Assembly (NCBI GenBank): GCA_963665545.2
Contig: CAXXKZ010000006.1
Span: 62,001 to 126,000 of the forward strand
Length of the DNA stretch: 64,000 nt
Direction of reading: 5' to 3'
Source of the DNA: G963665545 sp963665545
GTDB taxonomy: Bacteria; Pseudomonadota; Gammaproteobacteria; Xanthomonadales; SZUA-36
This document shows, piece by piece, positions 8,343 to 17,539 of this stretch. The notes beneath the pieces were generated by a model. It searched no databases. It saw nothing but the letters and a program-made list of their open reading frames with translations, and had not been told where the DNA came from. The stretch's first letter is position 1; every line of letters begins with the position of its first letter. A program made the position numbers and the translations under genes.

Positions 8343-10379
8343 TCATGGGGCGTTGACCGGCCCTACTGCAACCCCCAGCGACTCCATTTGCTGCGTGAAT
8401 GCCTCCTCATCAACGATGCCAACGCCGAGCTTCTGAGCTTTGGCCAACTTGGAACCCGCCGCTTCGCCCGCCAGCAGCACTGTAGTGCGGGCCGATACGC
8501 TGCCGGTGACCTTGGCGCCGAGTGATTCCAGGATGCTCCTGGCTTGAGCCCGAGGCATGCTCAGTGCACCCGTCAGCACCCAGGTTTGGCCGGCCAATGG
8601 CTGTTCGTCGATGTTCACTTGCAGAGCCTGCCAGCGCATGCCCAATTGCTCGAGTGCTGCGATGACGTCGAGGTTGTCTTGCTGGCGGAAGAATGCATGC
8701 ACATGACCGGCCACGATGGGACCAACGTCAGATACTTCCAGCAATTCTTCTTCGCTGGCGCCCATCAAGTTCTTGATGGTGCCGTAATGCAACGCCAGCG
8801 CGCGCGCGGTGACCTCGCCCACCTCGCGTATGCCCAATGCATACAGCAACCGGTCCAGACCTGGCGTAAGACTGGCCTGCAACCCCTGGAGCAGGTTTTC
8901 GGCGGACTTTTCACCCATGCGCTCCAGGCTGGAGAGTTGCTCATGAGTGAGCCGGTACAGGTCGGCGACTGTCGTGACCAAACCTGCTTCGACCAATTGA
9001 TCGACCAGCTTGCTCCCCAAACCTTCGATATCCATTGCCCGGCGAGAGGCAAAATGCATGATGCTCTGCTTACGCTGGGCTGGACAAATCAGGCCACCGG
9101 TGCAGCGGGCGACTGCTTCTCCTTCGGCCCGTTCCACGTCTGAGCCGCACTCGGGGCAGAAGCGCGGCATCCTGAACAGTTTGGGATTCCCTTCGCGCTT
9201 GTCGAGTATCACCCTGGCAACTTCCGGGATTACGTCGCCCGCCCGTCTGACAATCACCCAGTCGCCCACCCGCACGTCTTTGCGCCGGATCTCATCGATG
9301 TTGTGCAGCGTGGCGTTGGTGACCGTAACGCCGCCAACGAATACGGGTTCCAGTCGGGCGACGGGCGTCAGCGCGCCGGTGCGACCAACCTGCACATCGA
9401 TGGCCAGCAATCGTGTCATCTCCTCCTGGGCGGGAAACTTCTGGGCGATTGCCCAACGAGGCGCCCGGCTGACGAATCCGAGTATGCCCTGCAGGTCAAA
9501 GCGGTCTACTTTGAAAACCACGCCGTCGATGTCATAGGGTAACTGACCACGAAGTACGCCAATGCGCTCATAGTAGGCAATGCAGCCATCGGCATTATCG
9601 ACTCGCCGCACTTCCCCATTGACCGGAAAGCCCCATCTTTTCAGTGTCACCAGCAAATCAAACTGGCTGGCGGCGACACCATCGGCGGTGGCGCTGGCGT
9701 ATGCGTAAAAGGCCAGTGGGCGTCCCGCGGTCAGACGCGGGTCGAGTTGGCGAAAACTGCCGGCGGCCGCATTGCGCGGATTGACCAGTTCTTTTCGGCC
9801 ATCTGCCCGAGCCTGCTCGTTGTAGCGGGCGAATCCTGCCAGCGGCATGTAGATCTCGCCGCGCACTTCAAGCTCTCGCGGCCAGCCGGATTCGCGCAGG
9901 CGCAAGGGCACGGCCTTGATTGTCCGCACATTGGAAGTGACATCCTCACCGGTATCGCCATCACCGCGTGTGGCGGCCTGCACCAGGCGACCATCTCGGT
10001 AAGTCAGCGAAATGGCCACGCCATCCAGCTTCGGCTCAGCCGCATAGCGCACCTGCTCGATTTCAAGCCCTTTGATGACACGCTGGTGAAATTGCCGGAT
10101 CTCATCGTCGCTAAAGGCATTACCCAACGACAGCATCGGCACGCGGTGGCGGACCTCCTCGAATCCCTCGAGCGGCTGCGCACCGACCCGCTGAGTTGGG
10201 GAGTCGGCAGAGCGCAATGCTGGATAAGCTGCCTCGAGCGCTTCGAGCTCGCGCATCAAACGGTCGTATTGAGCATCCGGAACGGTTGGCTTATCCAGCA
10301 CGTGGTAATCATGGTTGTGTTGTTCCAGCAGATCGCGTAGTTCATTGACGCGCACTTTGTCACGGCTGGGGTCAGGCAC
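8343..10379 (-). CDS. ligA: NAD-dependent DNA ligase
   Basis: A 678-residue cytoplasmic DNA ligase that seals nicks in replication and repair using NAD. The adenylation motif KLDG with the catalytic lysine is near residue 118 (AAEPKLDGVAISLTYRDG). The four-cysteine zinc site is visible as CPECG and, downstream, CTGGLICPAQ, around residues 413-440. Helix-hairpin-helix repeats follow, and the C-terminal BRCT domain (LAGQTWVLTGALSMPRAQA) fills about 595-670. It is the last gene of smc-zipA-ligA, starting 8 nt after zipA. It converges on the amber-interrupted gene with only 4 nt between stop codons. Confidence 0.97.
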   Translation of the reverse strand: MPDPSRDKVRVNELRDLLEQHNHDYHVLDKPTVPDAQYDRLMRELEALEAAYPALRSADSPTQRVGAQPLEGFEEVRHRVPMLSLGNAFSDDEIRQFHQRVIKGLEIEQVRYAAEPKLDGVAISLTYRDGRLVQAATRGDGDTGEDVTSNVRTIKAVPLRLRESGWPRELEVRGEIYMPLAGFARYNEQARADGRKELVNPRNAAAGSFRQLDPRLTAGRPLAFYAYASATADGVAASQFDLLVTLKRWGFPVNGEVRRVDNADGCIAYYERIGVLRGQLPYDIDGVVFKVDRFDLQGILGFVSRAPRWAIAQKFPAQEEMTRLLAIDVQVGRTGALTPVARLEPVFVGGVTVTNATLHNIDEIRRKDVRVGDWVIVRRAGDVIPEVARVILDKREGNPKLFRMPRFCPECGSDVERAEGEAVARCTGGLICPAQRKQSIMHFASRRAMDIEGLGSKLVDQLVEAGLVTTVADLYRLTHEQLSSLERMGEKSAENLLQGLQASLTPGLDRLLYALGIREVGEVTARALALHYGTIKNLMGASEEELLEVSDVGPIVAGHVHAFFRQQDNLDVIAALEQLGMRWQALQVNIDEQPLAGQTWVLTGALSMPRAQARSILESLGAKVTGSVSARTTVLLAGEAAGSKLAKAQKLGVGIVDEEAFTQQMESLGVAVGPVNAP

Positions 10380-10387
10380 AGGAGGCC

Positions 10388-11134
10388 CTAAGCCGAAGTC
10401 GCTTTGCTGCGATCAAAATCACGCATTTCTTCACGAATTTGCGCTTCCCTTTGGCGGGTGAAGGGGTGGCGATCACTGTCCTGCAGCTCGGCGTGAAGAA
10501 TATCCGCGATGCGCCGGCCTGCCGCCAGCATGAAATCCCAGCCATCGAGCGCATGCAGTGGTCCGGGCAGCGTCATGTACAGGATGACCCCGGTCGTTTC
10601 AAATCGATTCCAGGCCTCGCGATCAAAGTGACCCGGTTTTTCTGCATTGGTCAGACTGAAGACGGGAATTTCCGCGCCTTCAGGGATGCGATGAAATATA
10701 TCCATCTCGCCGTAGTCCATTCCGGTTTTGACCGTGGCCTCAAGTAACTCTGCACCATTAATCTTGCGGTTGTCAGAGGCAAACAAGAACAGCGAAACTA
10801 TTTTTTCCGGCGGCGGCCCGGTGTGCTTTTTTGGCTTGGGCGGGATGTAAGCCCTCGCGGCTTGCGGTGGCTGTTCGGCCGCCGCTTCATCCACCGACCG
10901 GATGTTCAGCTGCCCCTGGCCGGCTTCGTCCGTGAGTGCAACGCCGGAATCGCCTGCGGCTTCGCTGGCTATAGACCCCAGGGTGGGTTCCTGACGCGCT
11001 GCGCGAGCTGCTCTGGCGCGATTTCTGGAGGCGCGAGGTTTGCGTTTTCTATCCGGGTTTCCGAACAGGAATATTCCCGCGATGATCACGGCCCCGACGA
11101 TCCCGATTATCCATCTAAGCGTTGTCGCTTCCAC
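10388..11134 (-). CDS. zipA: Cell division protein ZipA
   Basis: A 248-residue inner membrane protein that tethers FtsZ to the membrane at the division site. The N-terminal membrane anchor (WIIGIVGAVIIAGIFLFG) is at residues 8-25, followed by a basic and then proline/alanine-rich linker to about residue 105. The C-terminal FtsZ-binding domain is recognisable from KIVSLFLFASDNRKINGAEL to AGRRIADILHAEL. The linker is much shorter than in E. coli, which is common outside enterobacteria. It sits between smc and ligA, 23 nt downstream of smc, an arrangement conserved in Gammaproteobacteria. Confidence 0.93.
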   Translation of the reverse strand: MEATTLRWIIGIVGAVIIAGIFLFGNPDRKRKPRASRNRARAARAARQEPTLGSIASEAAGDSGVALTDEAGQGQLNIRSVDEAAAEQPPQAARAYIPPKPKKHTGPPPEKIVSLFLFASDNRKINGAELLEATVKTGMDYGEMDIFHRIPEGAEIPVFSLTNAEKPGHFDREAWNRFETTGVILYMTLPGPLHALDGWDFMLAAGRRIADILHAELQDSDRHPFTRQREAQIREEMRDFDRSKATSA

Positions 11135-11157
11135 AATTCTGCCTCAGCCTGTTTGGG

Positions 11158-14100
11158 CTATTCTCTGGCCATCCGTGCGGCCTGGTCAATATCCACCTGC
11201 ACCAGGCGCGAAACGCCTGGCTCACGCATCGTCACGCCACTCATCTGGTGCGCCATTTCCATGGTGATCTTGTTATGGGTCACGAATATAAACTGCACGG
11301 TCTCAGCCATCTCGCTCACCATACTGCAAAAACGCGCGACATTGGCATCATCCAACGGCGCATCCACTTCGTCAAGCAGGCAGAAGGGTGCCGGATTGAG
11401 GCGAAATATCGCGAAAACGAAGGCCACTGCAGTCAAAGCCTTTTCCCCACCGGACAACAAGTGGATGCTGCTTACGCGTTTGCCGGGTGGCCGCGCCATG
11501 ATGCCTACGCCCGTGGTCAGCAAATCCTCGCCGGTGAGTTCCAGGTAGCCGTGTCCACCACCGAAGAGCCGTGGAAACAGCTCCTGCACACCCTTGTTGA
11601 CCTCCTCAAAGGTGTCTTTGAAGCGCGTCCGGGTTTTGCGGTCGATTTTGGCGATGGCGTCTTCCAGGGTGGTCAGCGCCTCGCACAGGTCATTATTCTG
11701 CTCGTCAAGGTAATCCTTGCGCTTCTTCTCCTCGTCGAATTCCTGTATTGCGGCCAAATTAACGGGCTCGAGCCGGGTAATGTTGGTCTGTAACAGCTCA
11801 ATCTCATTTCGCCAGGCCTCGCTGTCTGCCGTGGCAGGAATATCCTCCGCCAGCGCCTCGGCCTCGCCACCCAACTCTTCGATTTTCTGCCTGACGGACT
11901 TGGCGCTGAGTTCCAGCTCCTGTTGCTTGAGCTTCGCTCGCTCCAGGTCGGCCCGGCGTTCCTCGGACAACTGCACGGCGGCCTGCCGCCTGGCGTCCTC
12001 GCCACGATAGTCCTGTTCGAGTTGTTGCAATGCCTGGCGCGCTTCGCTGAGTTGGTTTTCCGTCTCCAGCCGGCGCTGTAATAGTGCCTCCATCTCCGTA
12101 CTGTGCGTTTTCTCCGGGGGCTGCGCCGTGGCGACCTGCTCGCTGAGCTTGAGATAGCGCTGCTGCACCTGGCTGAGTTGGGTATCCATGCGCTCGAGCG
12201 ATTGACGCAGCGAATCCAGGCTGGCCCTGCGCGCGCCGGTCTTGAGGTCCAGTTGGTGACGCTCGTTGCGCGCGGCATGCGCGGCTGAGCGGATCGAATC
12301 ACGCGCGGACATCAAGCCCTCTCGCCGTGATTCCAACGCATCTCTTTCCAATTGCAGTTCAGCCATCCGTTCCAGCAGCACTTCGAGCTGACCGCGCTTT
12401 TTGCGCACCTGGCCCTGGTCCCGGTCCATTTGCGCACGCAGCCGGTCGCTCTCCGCGCCGATCGCGACCTGGCGGTCCTTGAGCATCTGACGATTCGCAT
12501 TCAGCGAATTGAGCCGGCCATCAATCTCGTTACGCCGCCGGTGCAGTCCGATAACTTCTTCACGCCGTTGGTCGCCATCCTGCCGCAAACCATTGAGTTT
12601 ATCAGCGGTGGCCTCACTCTTTTTCTCGAGCCCCACCAGCTCTTTGCTGATCTTCTTCAGGTCACTCTGGAGTGCGCTAATTTCATTTTCCCGCTCCAGC
12701 ATTCCCGGTCGTCCGGCCGAGCCACGGGCCACCCGCATCCATGCCATGCCGAGCCATTCACCGGCCTGGGTCACAACCGACTCGCCCTCCGTGAGTTGCT
12801 CGCGCAGCTCGAAGGCCTGATCCAATGACGTGGCCACCTTAACCGCGTTCAGCCAGGCGATGACGCCGTCGGGCGCTTCAACCTGCTCAGACAGGCTGCC
12901 GCGGCGGGCTTTGATTGCACCGCGGCTGTCGTCCACCACACCCAATGCAAGGTTGTCTACATCCTTGAGCATGTCTGCCGTCAAAAGGCCAGGCTGCATG
13001 ACTTTAGCCTCCAGCCAGTGGCCAAGAACGGTTTCCACTGCAACTTCCCAACCGCGCGCCACATCGATGTTCTGCGCCAGCGCCGGTGCTTGATCGACGC
13101 CGGTGCGCTGCAACCAACCCACATGGTCCTGATGATTGAGTGCAGCGTCCTGCAGGGCTTGTAACGAAGCCAATCTGCCTTCACCGGTGTGCAAATCCCG
13201 GCGTAGCGTGCCCAGCCGCGCCACCAGCACGTCGCGCGATTCGATCAGTGAGCGGGTTTTCTCCTGCAAACCCGTCAATCCGGTCGCGCCCTTTTCTTCC
13301 TCTTTAGCCAGCGCAGCAGATTCGACGCCAAGCGCCTTGACCTCCTTCATCAGGCTGGTGGTATCGATGCTCCGGGCTTCCTTGTCGAGTGCTTCGAGGC
13401 GACCCGTGGCATCCAGCAAACGCTGGTCGAGCAACTCGACCTCGGCCTTGACCTGGTCTGCCTCGCTGTTACCCGATATACGCCGGCTGTGGTGCTGCTC
13501 ATAATTCTTCTGCCAGTCCGCCACGGCAGCTTCCGCCCCGACCAGGGCGGCGGATGCCGCCGCTTCCGCATCCTGCGCCAGCTTCAGCGCCGGTTCGAAT
13601 TCGGCCAGCGATTGCGTCAGATCTTCAACCTGGGCCTGGTCCAGCCCCAGGTGTTTCCTGAGGTCCCCCAAGGCCGTCTTGGTTTCCTCGAATTCGCTCT
13701 GCTGGCGCAGCTGCAATTCGCGGGCATGTGCAATATTCTGCTCGAGGCGGACGATTTCGCTGCCCACCTCGTACAATTTTCCCTGCACTTCACCAAATGA
13801 TTCGGTCGCCAGGGCCTGCTTGTCATGCAGTTTTTCCAACTCGGCTTCTGCAGCGCGCTGGCTGGCAATACTCCCCTGCAGGGCCGTCTCCTGTTTGGCC
13901 AGATCCTCCCTGCCGCTGCCCCCCAGGGATCGCAGTTCGCGCCATTGCAGAGCCAGCAGGCGGGATTCGAGTTCGCGCTTTTCCTGCTGCAGGCGGTGGT
14001 AGCGATTGGCGGCGTACGCCTGGCGCTTCAAGCGCCCGAGGTGCTTACCCACTTCATCGCGCAAATCGGACAGCCGGGCCAGATTATCGCGGGTGTGCGA

Positions 14101-14652
14101 AATTCTCCTTTCCGTCTCCCGTCTACGCTCCTTGTACCTGGATATACCGGCCGCTTCCTCGAGGTGTGCGCGGATGTCCTCCGGACGAGCGTCGACGATT
14201 TCAGAAATCATGCCTTGCTCGATGATCGAGTAGGAGCGTGATCCCAGGCCGGTGCCCAGAAACAAGTCACGGATGTCCTTGCGACGGCAGCGCGTGCCAT
14301 TGAGCACGTAAATCGACACACCATCTCGCGATATCTGTCGCTTGACCGATATCTCCGTATAAGCGGCGAATTGTCCGCCGACCCGGCATTCAGAATTGTC
14401 GAACAGCAACTCGACCGTTGCTGTGCCCACAGGTTTACGGCCCGAAGAACCGGAAAAAATGACGTCCGACATGGACTCCCCACGCAACACCTTGGCCGAT
14501 CCCTCGCCCATGACCCAGCGAATGGCGTCTATGACATTGGACTTGCCGCAGCCGTTAGGGCCGACAATACCAGTCAGGTTTGTCGGGGCCTCAAATGTCG
14601 TCGGATCAACAAAGGACTTGAAGCCCGCCAGCTTGATTGCAGTGAGTCTCAT
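11158..14652 (-). CDS. smc: Chromosome segregation protein SMC
   Basis: An 1164-residue ATPase that, with ScpA and ScpB, organises and segregates the chromosome. Walker A is GPNGCGKSN at about residues 32-40, two long coiled coils (about 170-500 and 670-1000) flank the hinge around 510-660, and the C-terminal head has the signature LLSGGEKALTA and Walker B FCLLDEVDAPLDD. The start ATG at 14652 gives RLTAIKLAGFKSFVDPT, the standard N-terminus. Its partners scpA and scpB lie 2 kb away in this same window on the opposite strand. First gene of the smc-zipA-ligA operon. Confidence 0.97.
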   Translation of the reverse strand: MRLTAIKLAGFKSFVDPTTFEAPTNLTGIVGPNGCGKSNVIDAIRWVMGEGSAKVLRGESMSDVIFSGSSGRKPVGTATVELLFDNSECRVGGQFAAYTEISVKRQISRDGVSIYVLNGTRCRRKDIRDLFLGTGLGSRSYSIIEQGMISEIVDARPEDIRAHLEEAAGISRYKERRRETERRISHTRDNLARLSDLRDEVGKHLGRLKRQAYAANRYHRLQQEKRELESRLLALQWRELRSLGGSGREDLAKQETALQGSIASQRAAEAELEKLHDKQALATESFGEVQGKLYEVGSEIVRLEQNIAHARELQLRQQSEFEETKTALGDLRKHLGLDQAQVEDLTQSLAEFEPALKLAQDAEAAASAALVGAEAAVADWQKNYEQHHSRRISGNSEADQVKAEVELLDQRLLDATGRLEALDKEARSIDTTSLMKEVKALGVESAALAKEEEKGATGLTGLQEKTRSLIESRDVLVARLGTLRRDLHTGEGRLASLQALQDAALNHQDHVGWLQRTGVDQAPALAQNIDVARGWEVAVETVLGHWLEAKVMQPGLLTADMLKDVDNLALGVVDDSRGAIKARRGSLSEQVEAPDGVIAWLNAVKVATSLDQAFELREQLTEGESVVTQAGEWLGMAWMRVARGSAGRPGMLERENEISALQSDLKKISKELVGLEKKSEATADKLNGLRQDGDQRREEVIGLHRRRNEIDGRLNSLNANRQMLKDRQVAIGAESDRLRAQMDRDQGQVRKKRGQLEVLLERMAELQLERDALESRREGLMSARDSIRSAAHAARNERHQLDLKTGARRASLDSLRQSLERMDTQLSQVQQRYLKLSEQVATAQPPEKTHSTEMEALLQRRLETENQLSEARQALQQLEQDYRGEDARRQAAVQLSEERRADLERAKLKQQELELSAKSVRQKIEELGGEAEALAEDIPATADSEAWRNEIELLQTNITRLEPVNLAAIQEFDEEKKRKDYLDEQNNDLCEALTTLEDAIAKIDRKTRTRFKDTFEEVNKGVQELFPRLFGGGHGYLELTGEDLLTTGVGIMARPPGKRVSSIHLLSGGEKALTAVAFVFAIFRLNPAPFCLLDEVDAPLDDANVARFCSMVSEMAETVQFIFVTHNKITMEMAHQMSGVTMREPGVSRLVQVDIDQAARMARE

Positions 14653-14771
14653 CCTGCTCCAACCGAGGGCAGCTGGACATTGGCCGCGCTCGGCAGCATT
14701 GTAATTTTAATCATTGAATGAAAGACTAATCTGATTTTTATCGTTTAATGTGGCCAATAATAGGACAACAC

Positions 14772-15161
14772 ATGAGTGCGGAATCCATCACAGAACCCAG
14801 CAAGTCACTCGAGGTCTTTTCAAACCCAAAACCTGAGCGCGATTATACCATTCGCATCGAGTCTCCAGAATTCACATGTCTGTGTCCCAAGACCGGGCAG
14901 CCCGACTTCGCCACCTTGCGGTTGGAGTACATTCCTGACTCATTATGCGTCGAGCTCAAGTCGTGGAAACTTTACCTGTGGAGCTATCGTGAACAAGGTG
15001 GTTTTCACGAGGATCTGACCAACCAGATTCTGGATGACCTGGTGGCGGCGCTCGATCCGCGTTACATGCGTCTGACCGCAGAATTCAATGTTCGCGGCGG
15101 CATTTACACCACAGTGGTCGCAGACCACCAACAAACCGGCTGGCAAGGCGTACCGCTTTAA
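14772..15161 (+). CDS. queF: NADPH-dependent 7-cyano-7-deazaguanine reductase (short type)
   Basis: A 129-residue enzyme that reduces preQ0 to preQ1 in queuosine synthesis. The catalytic cysteine lies in CLCPKTGQPDF (Cys38 by homology with Cys55 of the Bacillus enzyme) with the acidic Asp45 after it, and the NADPH/substrate motif ELKSWKLYLWSYRE with GGFHED follows. This is the short type I form, not the long E. coli-type QueF. The ATG at 14772 has AGGA 6 nt upstream; a longer frame from 14748 is possible. It is divergent from smc. QueG, which acts later in the same pathway, is also in this window at about 37 kb. Confidence 0.94.
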   Translation: MSAESITEPSKSLEVFSNPKPERDYTIRIESPEFTCLCPKTGQPDFATLRLEYIPDSLCVELKSWKLYLWSYREQGGFHEDLTNQILDDLVAALDPRYMRLTAEFNVRGGIYTTVVADHQQTGWQGVPL

Positions 15162-15167
15162 CCCGTT

Positions 15168-15239
15168 AAGGAGTCTCGCTTCCCTGCTCCCGCCTTCGGC
15201 GGAAGGCGGCTGCGCTCGACGGCATGCAATAGGCGCCTG
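15168..15239 (+). repeat. 72-bp dispersed palindromic repeat, intergenic copy
   Basis: Matches 30760-30831 at 68 of 72 positions. It contains an 8-bp hairpin stem CCGCCTTC/GAAGGCGG around 15190-15209. It lies between the converging genes queF and bolA, where the hairpin could also end transcription, although no T-run follows. Confidence 0.85.
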
Positions 15240-15265
15240 CGGCGCAGGGGCGGGTTGACCAGAAT

Positions 15266-15541
15266 TCACAATTCTTCCGGTGAATAGGCCTCAATGGCCA
15301 GCGCGTGAATGTCTGATTCCATCAGCTCTCCCATCGCACCGTACACCAGGCGGTGGCGTTTGATCGCCGTCTGGCCATCAAATGCCGCGGCAACAATCAG
15401 CACCCGAAAATGCCCGCGCCCATCCCTGGCACCCTCGTGGCCCACATGCAGATGCCCCTCATCAATGACCTGTAGGGTCTCGGGCCGCAAGGCTGACTGC
15501 AGCCGGCGATTGATTTCCTCGATACGCTCAGTGCTGTCCAT
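15266..15541 (-). CDS. BolA family protein
   Basis: A 91-residue small protein with the class II KH-like fold of BolA. Conserved features are LQVIDEGHLHVGHEGARDG, where the histidines can help bind an Fe-S cluster with a monothiol glutaredoxin, and the HRLVYGAMGELM block followed by IHALAIEAYSPEEL. Family members act in iron-sulphur cluster trafficking and, in E. coli, cell shape under stress. The YciI-like gene is 11 nt upstream on the same strand, so they are probably co-transcribed. Confidence 0.92.
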   Translation of the reverse strand: MDSTERIEEINRRLQSALRPETLQVIDEGHLHVGHEGARDGRGHFRVLIVAAAFDGQTAIKRHRLVYGAMGELMESDIHALAIEAYSPEEL

Positions 15542-15552
15542 TACGCAGCCCT

Positions 15553-15855
15553 TCAGGGTGGAAGTACGCGGTTGAATGGCGTCACTTCAACCGATTCGTA
15601 AGCACCACCGGACACATAGGGGTCGACGTCAGCCCATCTCTGCGCATCTTCCAGGCACTCAAATTCGGCAACGACCAGGGAGCCCTGGAATCCCGCCGGA
15701 CCGGGGTCCGTGGTGTCGATGGCAGGCCGCGGCCCGGCCAGCAATAGCCGGCCCTGATCGAGCAATTCAGTGATCCTGGCAATATGCGCTTTGCGATTGG
15801 CAGCACGGGCCTCGAGGCTGTTCTGTCGGTCTCTTGAATAGATGACATACCACAT
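15553..15855 (-). CDS. YciI-like family protein
   Basis: A 100-residue protein of the YciI family, a ferredoxin-like fold related to muconolactone isomerases. Recognisable blocks are MWYVIYSRDRQNSLEARAA, RLLLAGPRPAIDT, GSLVVAEFECLEDAQRWADV and DPYVSGGAYESVEVTPFNRV, with the conserved His24 (KAHIARI) and the ADVDPY aspartate typical of the family active site. The reaction is unknown. It precedes bolA by 11 nt and is divergent from the yciO-scpAB-rluB run; in E. coli yciI also lies in the yci region. Confidence 0.9.
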   Translation of the reverse strand: MWYVIYSRDRQNSLEARAANRKAHIARITELLDQGRLLLAGPRPAIDTTDPGPAGFQGSLVVAEFECLEDAQRWADVDPYVSGGAYESVEVTPFNRVLPP

Positions 15856-15961
15856 GGGGCAGCGGTTCTCCGGAATTGGGTTGCAGCTTGCAGCTTACTT
15901 AAGCTGCCTATCCCTCACAAGTGCTGTGAATTCGATATAGAATAGCCGACCGGGAGAGTTC

Positions 15962-16579
15962 ATGAGTGAAAGAATCGAGGTCCGTTCCGAAGGACCGAAA
16001 CAAAGGCACATCGACCACATTGTGGCGGTGATGGTGCGGGGTGGGCTAATTGCCTATCCCACCGATTCGGGCTATGCATTTGGCTGGCGCGCGGACAACC
16101 GGAATGCCAGAGATCGCGTCGTGCGGTTACGCAACCTGGACCGTCACCACCATTTCACCTACTGCTGCCGGACTCTTTCCGATGTCAGCCGCTATGCACG
16201 TGTAAATAACGGCGCCCACCGCTACATTCGGCAACTCACACCCGGACCCTATACATTCGTGTTGCCGGCAACTCGAGAGGTTCCGCGACTCAGCGGCCAG
16301 AAGAGGCCCGCGACAATCGGCATCCGCATTCCCGATCACCGGGTGGTACAGGCGATACTCGAAACCATCGACGAACCCATTTTAAGTTCCTCGCTGATTA
16401 CCCCAGAACTGGAGGGAGAAATCCTCGACACCGAGGACCTCTTCGACGCTGTTGCAAACCAGGTCGACCTGTTCGTCGATGCCGGGCCCTGCCCGCTGGA
16501 GCCCACCACCCTGCTCGACCTGACCGGCGGCGAACCGAGGGTCCTGCGCTCAGGTCGCGGCGTGATAGAATCCGTCTAG
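15962..16579 (+). CDS. yciO: YciO-type Sua5/YrdC family protein
   Basis: A 205-residue member of the threonylcarbamoyl-AMP synthase superfamily, resembling E. coli YciO rather than the essential TsaC. Matching blocks are IAYPTDSGYAFGW, LTPGPYTFVLPATREVPR, TIGIRIPDHRVVQAI and LSSSLITPELEG. YciO proteins bind RNA and nucleotides; whether they fully replace TsaC is not established. TsaE is encoded elsewhere in this window. The gene heads a run yciO-scpA-scpB-rluB seen in many Gammaproteobacteria. Confidence 0.9.
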   Translation: MSERIEVRSEGPKQRHIDHIVAVMVRGGLIAYPTDSGYAFGWRADNRNARDRVVRLRNLDRHHHFTYCCRTLSDVSRYARVNNGAHRYIRQLTPGPYTFVLPATREVPRLSGQKRPATIGIRIPDHRVVQAILETIDEPILSSSLITPELEGEILDTEDLFDAVANQVDLFVDAGPCPLEPTTLLDLTGGEPRVLRSGRGVIESV

Positions 16580-16623
16580 CAGACTAGCACGGTCTCAGTT
16601 CGCCGAGCGCTCAGGAGTCAGCC

Positions 16624-17523
16624 TTGGAATCCGCCAGCAATACGAACACCTCACAGGATGAGGGCCCCACCACAGATGATCGGCAGAGCCCGGATCTGGT
16701 CCTCCCCCAGGACCGCCAACATGACGGGCGCCAGGCGGAAATGCCCTTCGCGGTGGTGCAGGGCCAACCCTTCACGCAGTTGCCCCGGGACCTTTACATT
16801 CCACCCGATGCCCTGGAAGTCTTTCTGGAAGCCTTTGAGGGACCGCTGGACCTGCTGCTCTACCTGATCCGGCGGCAGAATCTGGATATTCTCGAAATTC
16901 CGATAGCCGAAATCACCAAGCAGTACATGACCTATGTAGAGATGCTGCGGGAACTGCAGTTTGATCTGGCGGCGGAATACCTGGTGATGGCAGCCATCCT
17001 GGCCGAAATCAAGTCCAGAATGCTGCTGCCACGGCAACCGAGCGATGATGAAGACGAGGGTGATCCGAGGGCGGAATTGGTCCGTCGTCTACAGGAATAC
17101 GAGCGCTTCAAACAGGCCGCCGCCGACCTTGGCGAATTACCGCGGGAGAGCCGTGACTACTTCCTCACCGAGGTTCATTTCGAGCACACTCAGGTCGTGC
17201 GGGTGTCACCAGAGGTCGATCTCAATGACATGTTATCCGCCTTGCGCGATGTGCTGAGCAGGGCGGAGCTGTTCAGCCATCATATTATTCAGCGCGAGCA
17301 GCTGTCCGTGCGCGAGCGCATGTCCCACATCATAGACCGCTTGCGCGATACACCCTGGATCGAGTTTCCCGAGTTGTTCAGCGCCGAGGAGGGCCGCAGT
17401 GGCGTGGTCGTGGCTTTCCTGGCACTGATGGAATTGACCCGGGAGCAATTGGTCGACCTGGTTCAACATGAACCGCTGGGCCAGATTTACATCAAGCGCC
17501 CAGGGTCAAAATTGCCCATCTGA
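16624..17523 (+). CDS. scpA: Segregation and condensation protein A
   Basis: A 299-residue kleisin that bridges the two SMC heads. The first 60 residues are a polar extension; the kleisin N-terminal region then shows FEGPLDLLLYLIRRQNLDIL and PIAEITKQYMTYVEML, and the C-terminal winged helix ends with FLALMELTREQLVDLVQ. The start is TTG at 16624, strongly supported by AGGAG at 16613-16617 with a 6-nt spacer. Followed 16 nt later by scpB, its obligate partner. Confidence 0.95.
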   Translation: MESASNTNTSQDEGPTTDDRQSPDLVLPQDRQHDGRQAEMPFAVVQGQPFTQLPRDLYIPPDALEVFLEAFEGPLDLLLYLIRRQNLDILEIPIAEITKQYMTYVEMLRELQFDLAAEYLVMAAILAEIKSRMLLPRQPSDDEDEGDPRAELVRRLQEYERFKQAAADLGELPRESRDYFLTEVHFEHTQVVRVSPEVDLNDMLSALRDVLSRAELFSHHIIQREQLSVRERMSHIIDRLRDTPWIEFPELFSAEEGRSGVVVAFLALMELTREQLVDLVQHEPLGQIYIKRPGSKLPI

Positions 17524-17539
17524 ATGACAACCAACAACT

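Noticed and set aside
11673..14241. Long open frames opposite smc and other genes
   Set aside because: They mirror the codon pattern of the GC-rich smc gene, have no ribosome sites or recognisable domains, and smc is unquestionable.
14653..14771. A preQ1 riboswitch before queF
   Set aside because: The gap of about 120 bp is AT-rich and shared with the smc promoter; I found no recognisable aptamer core.
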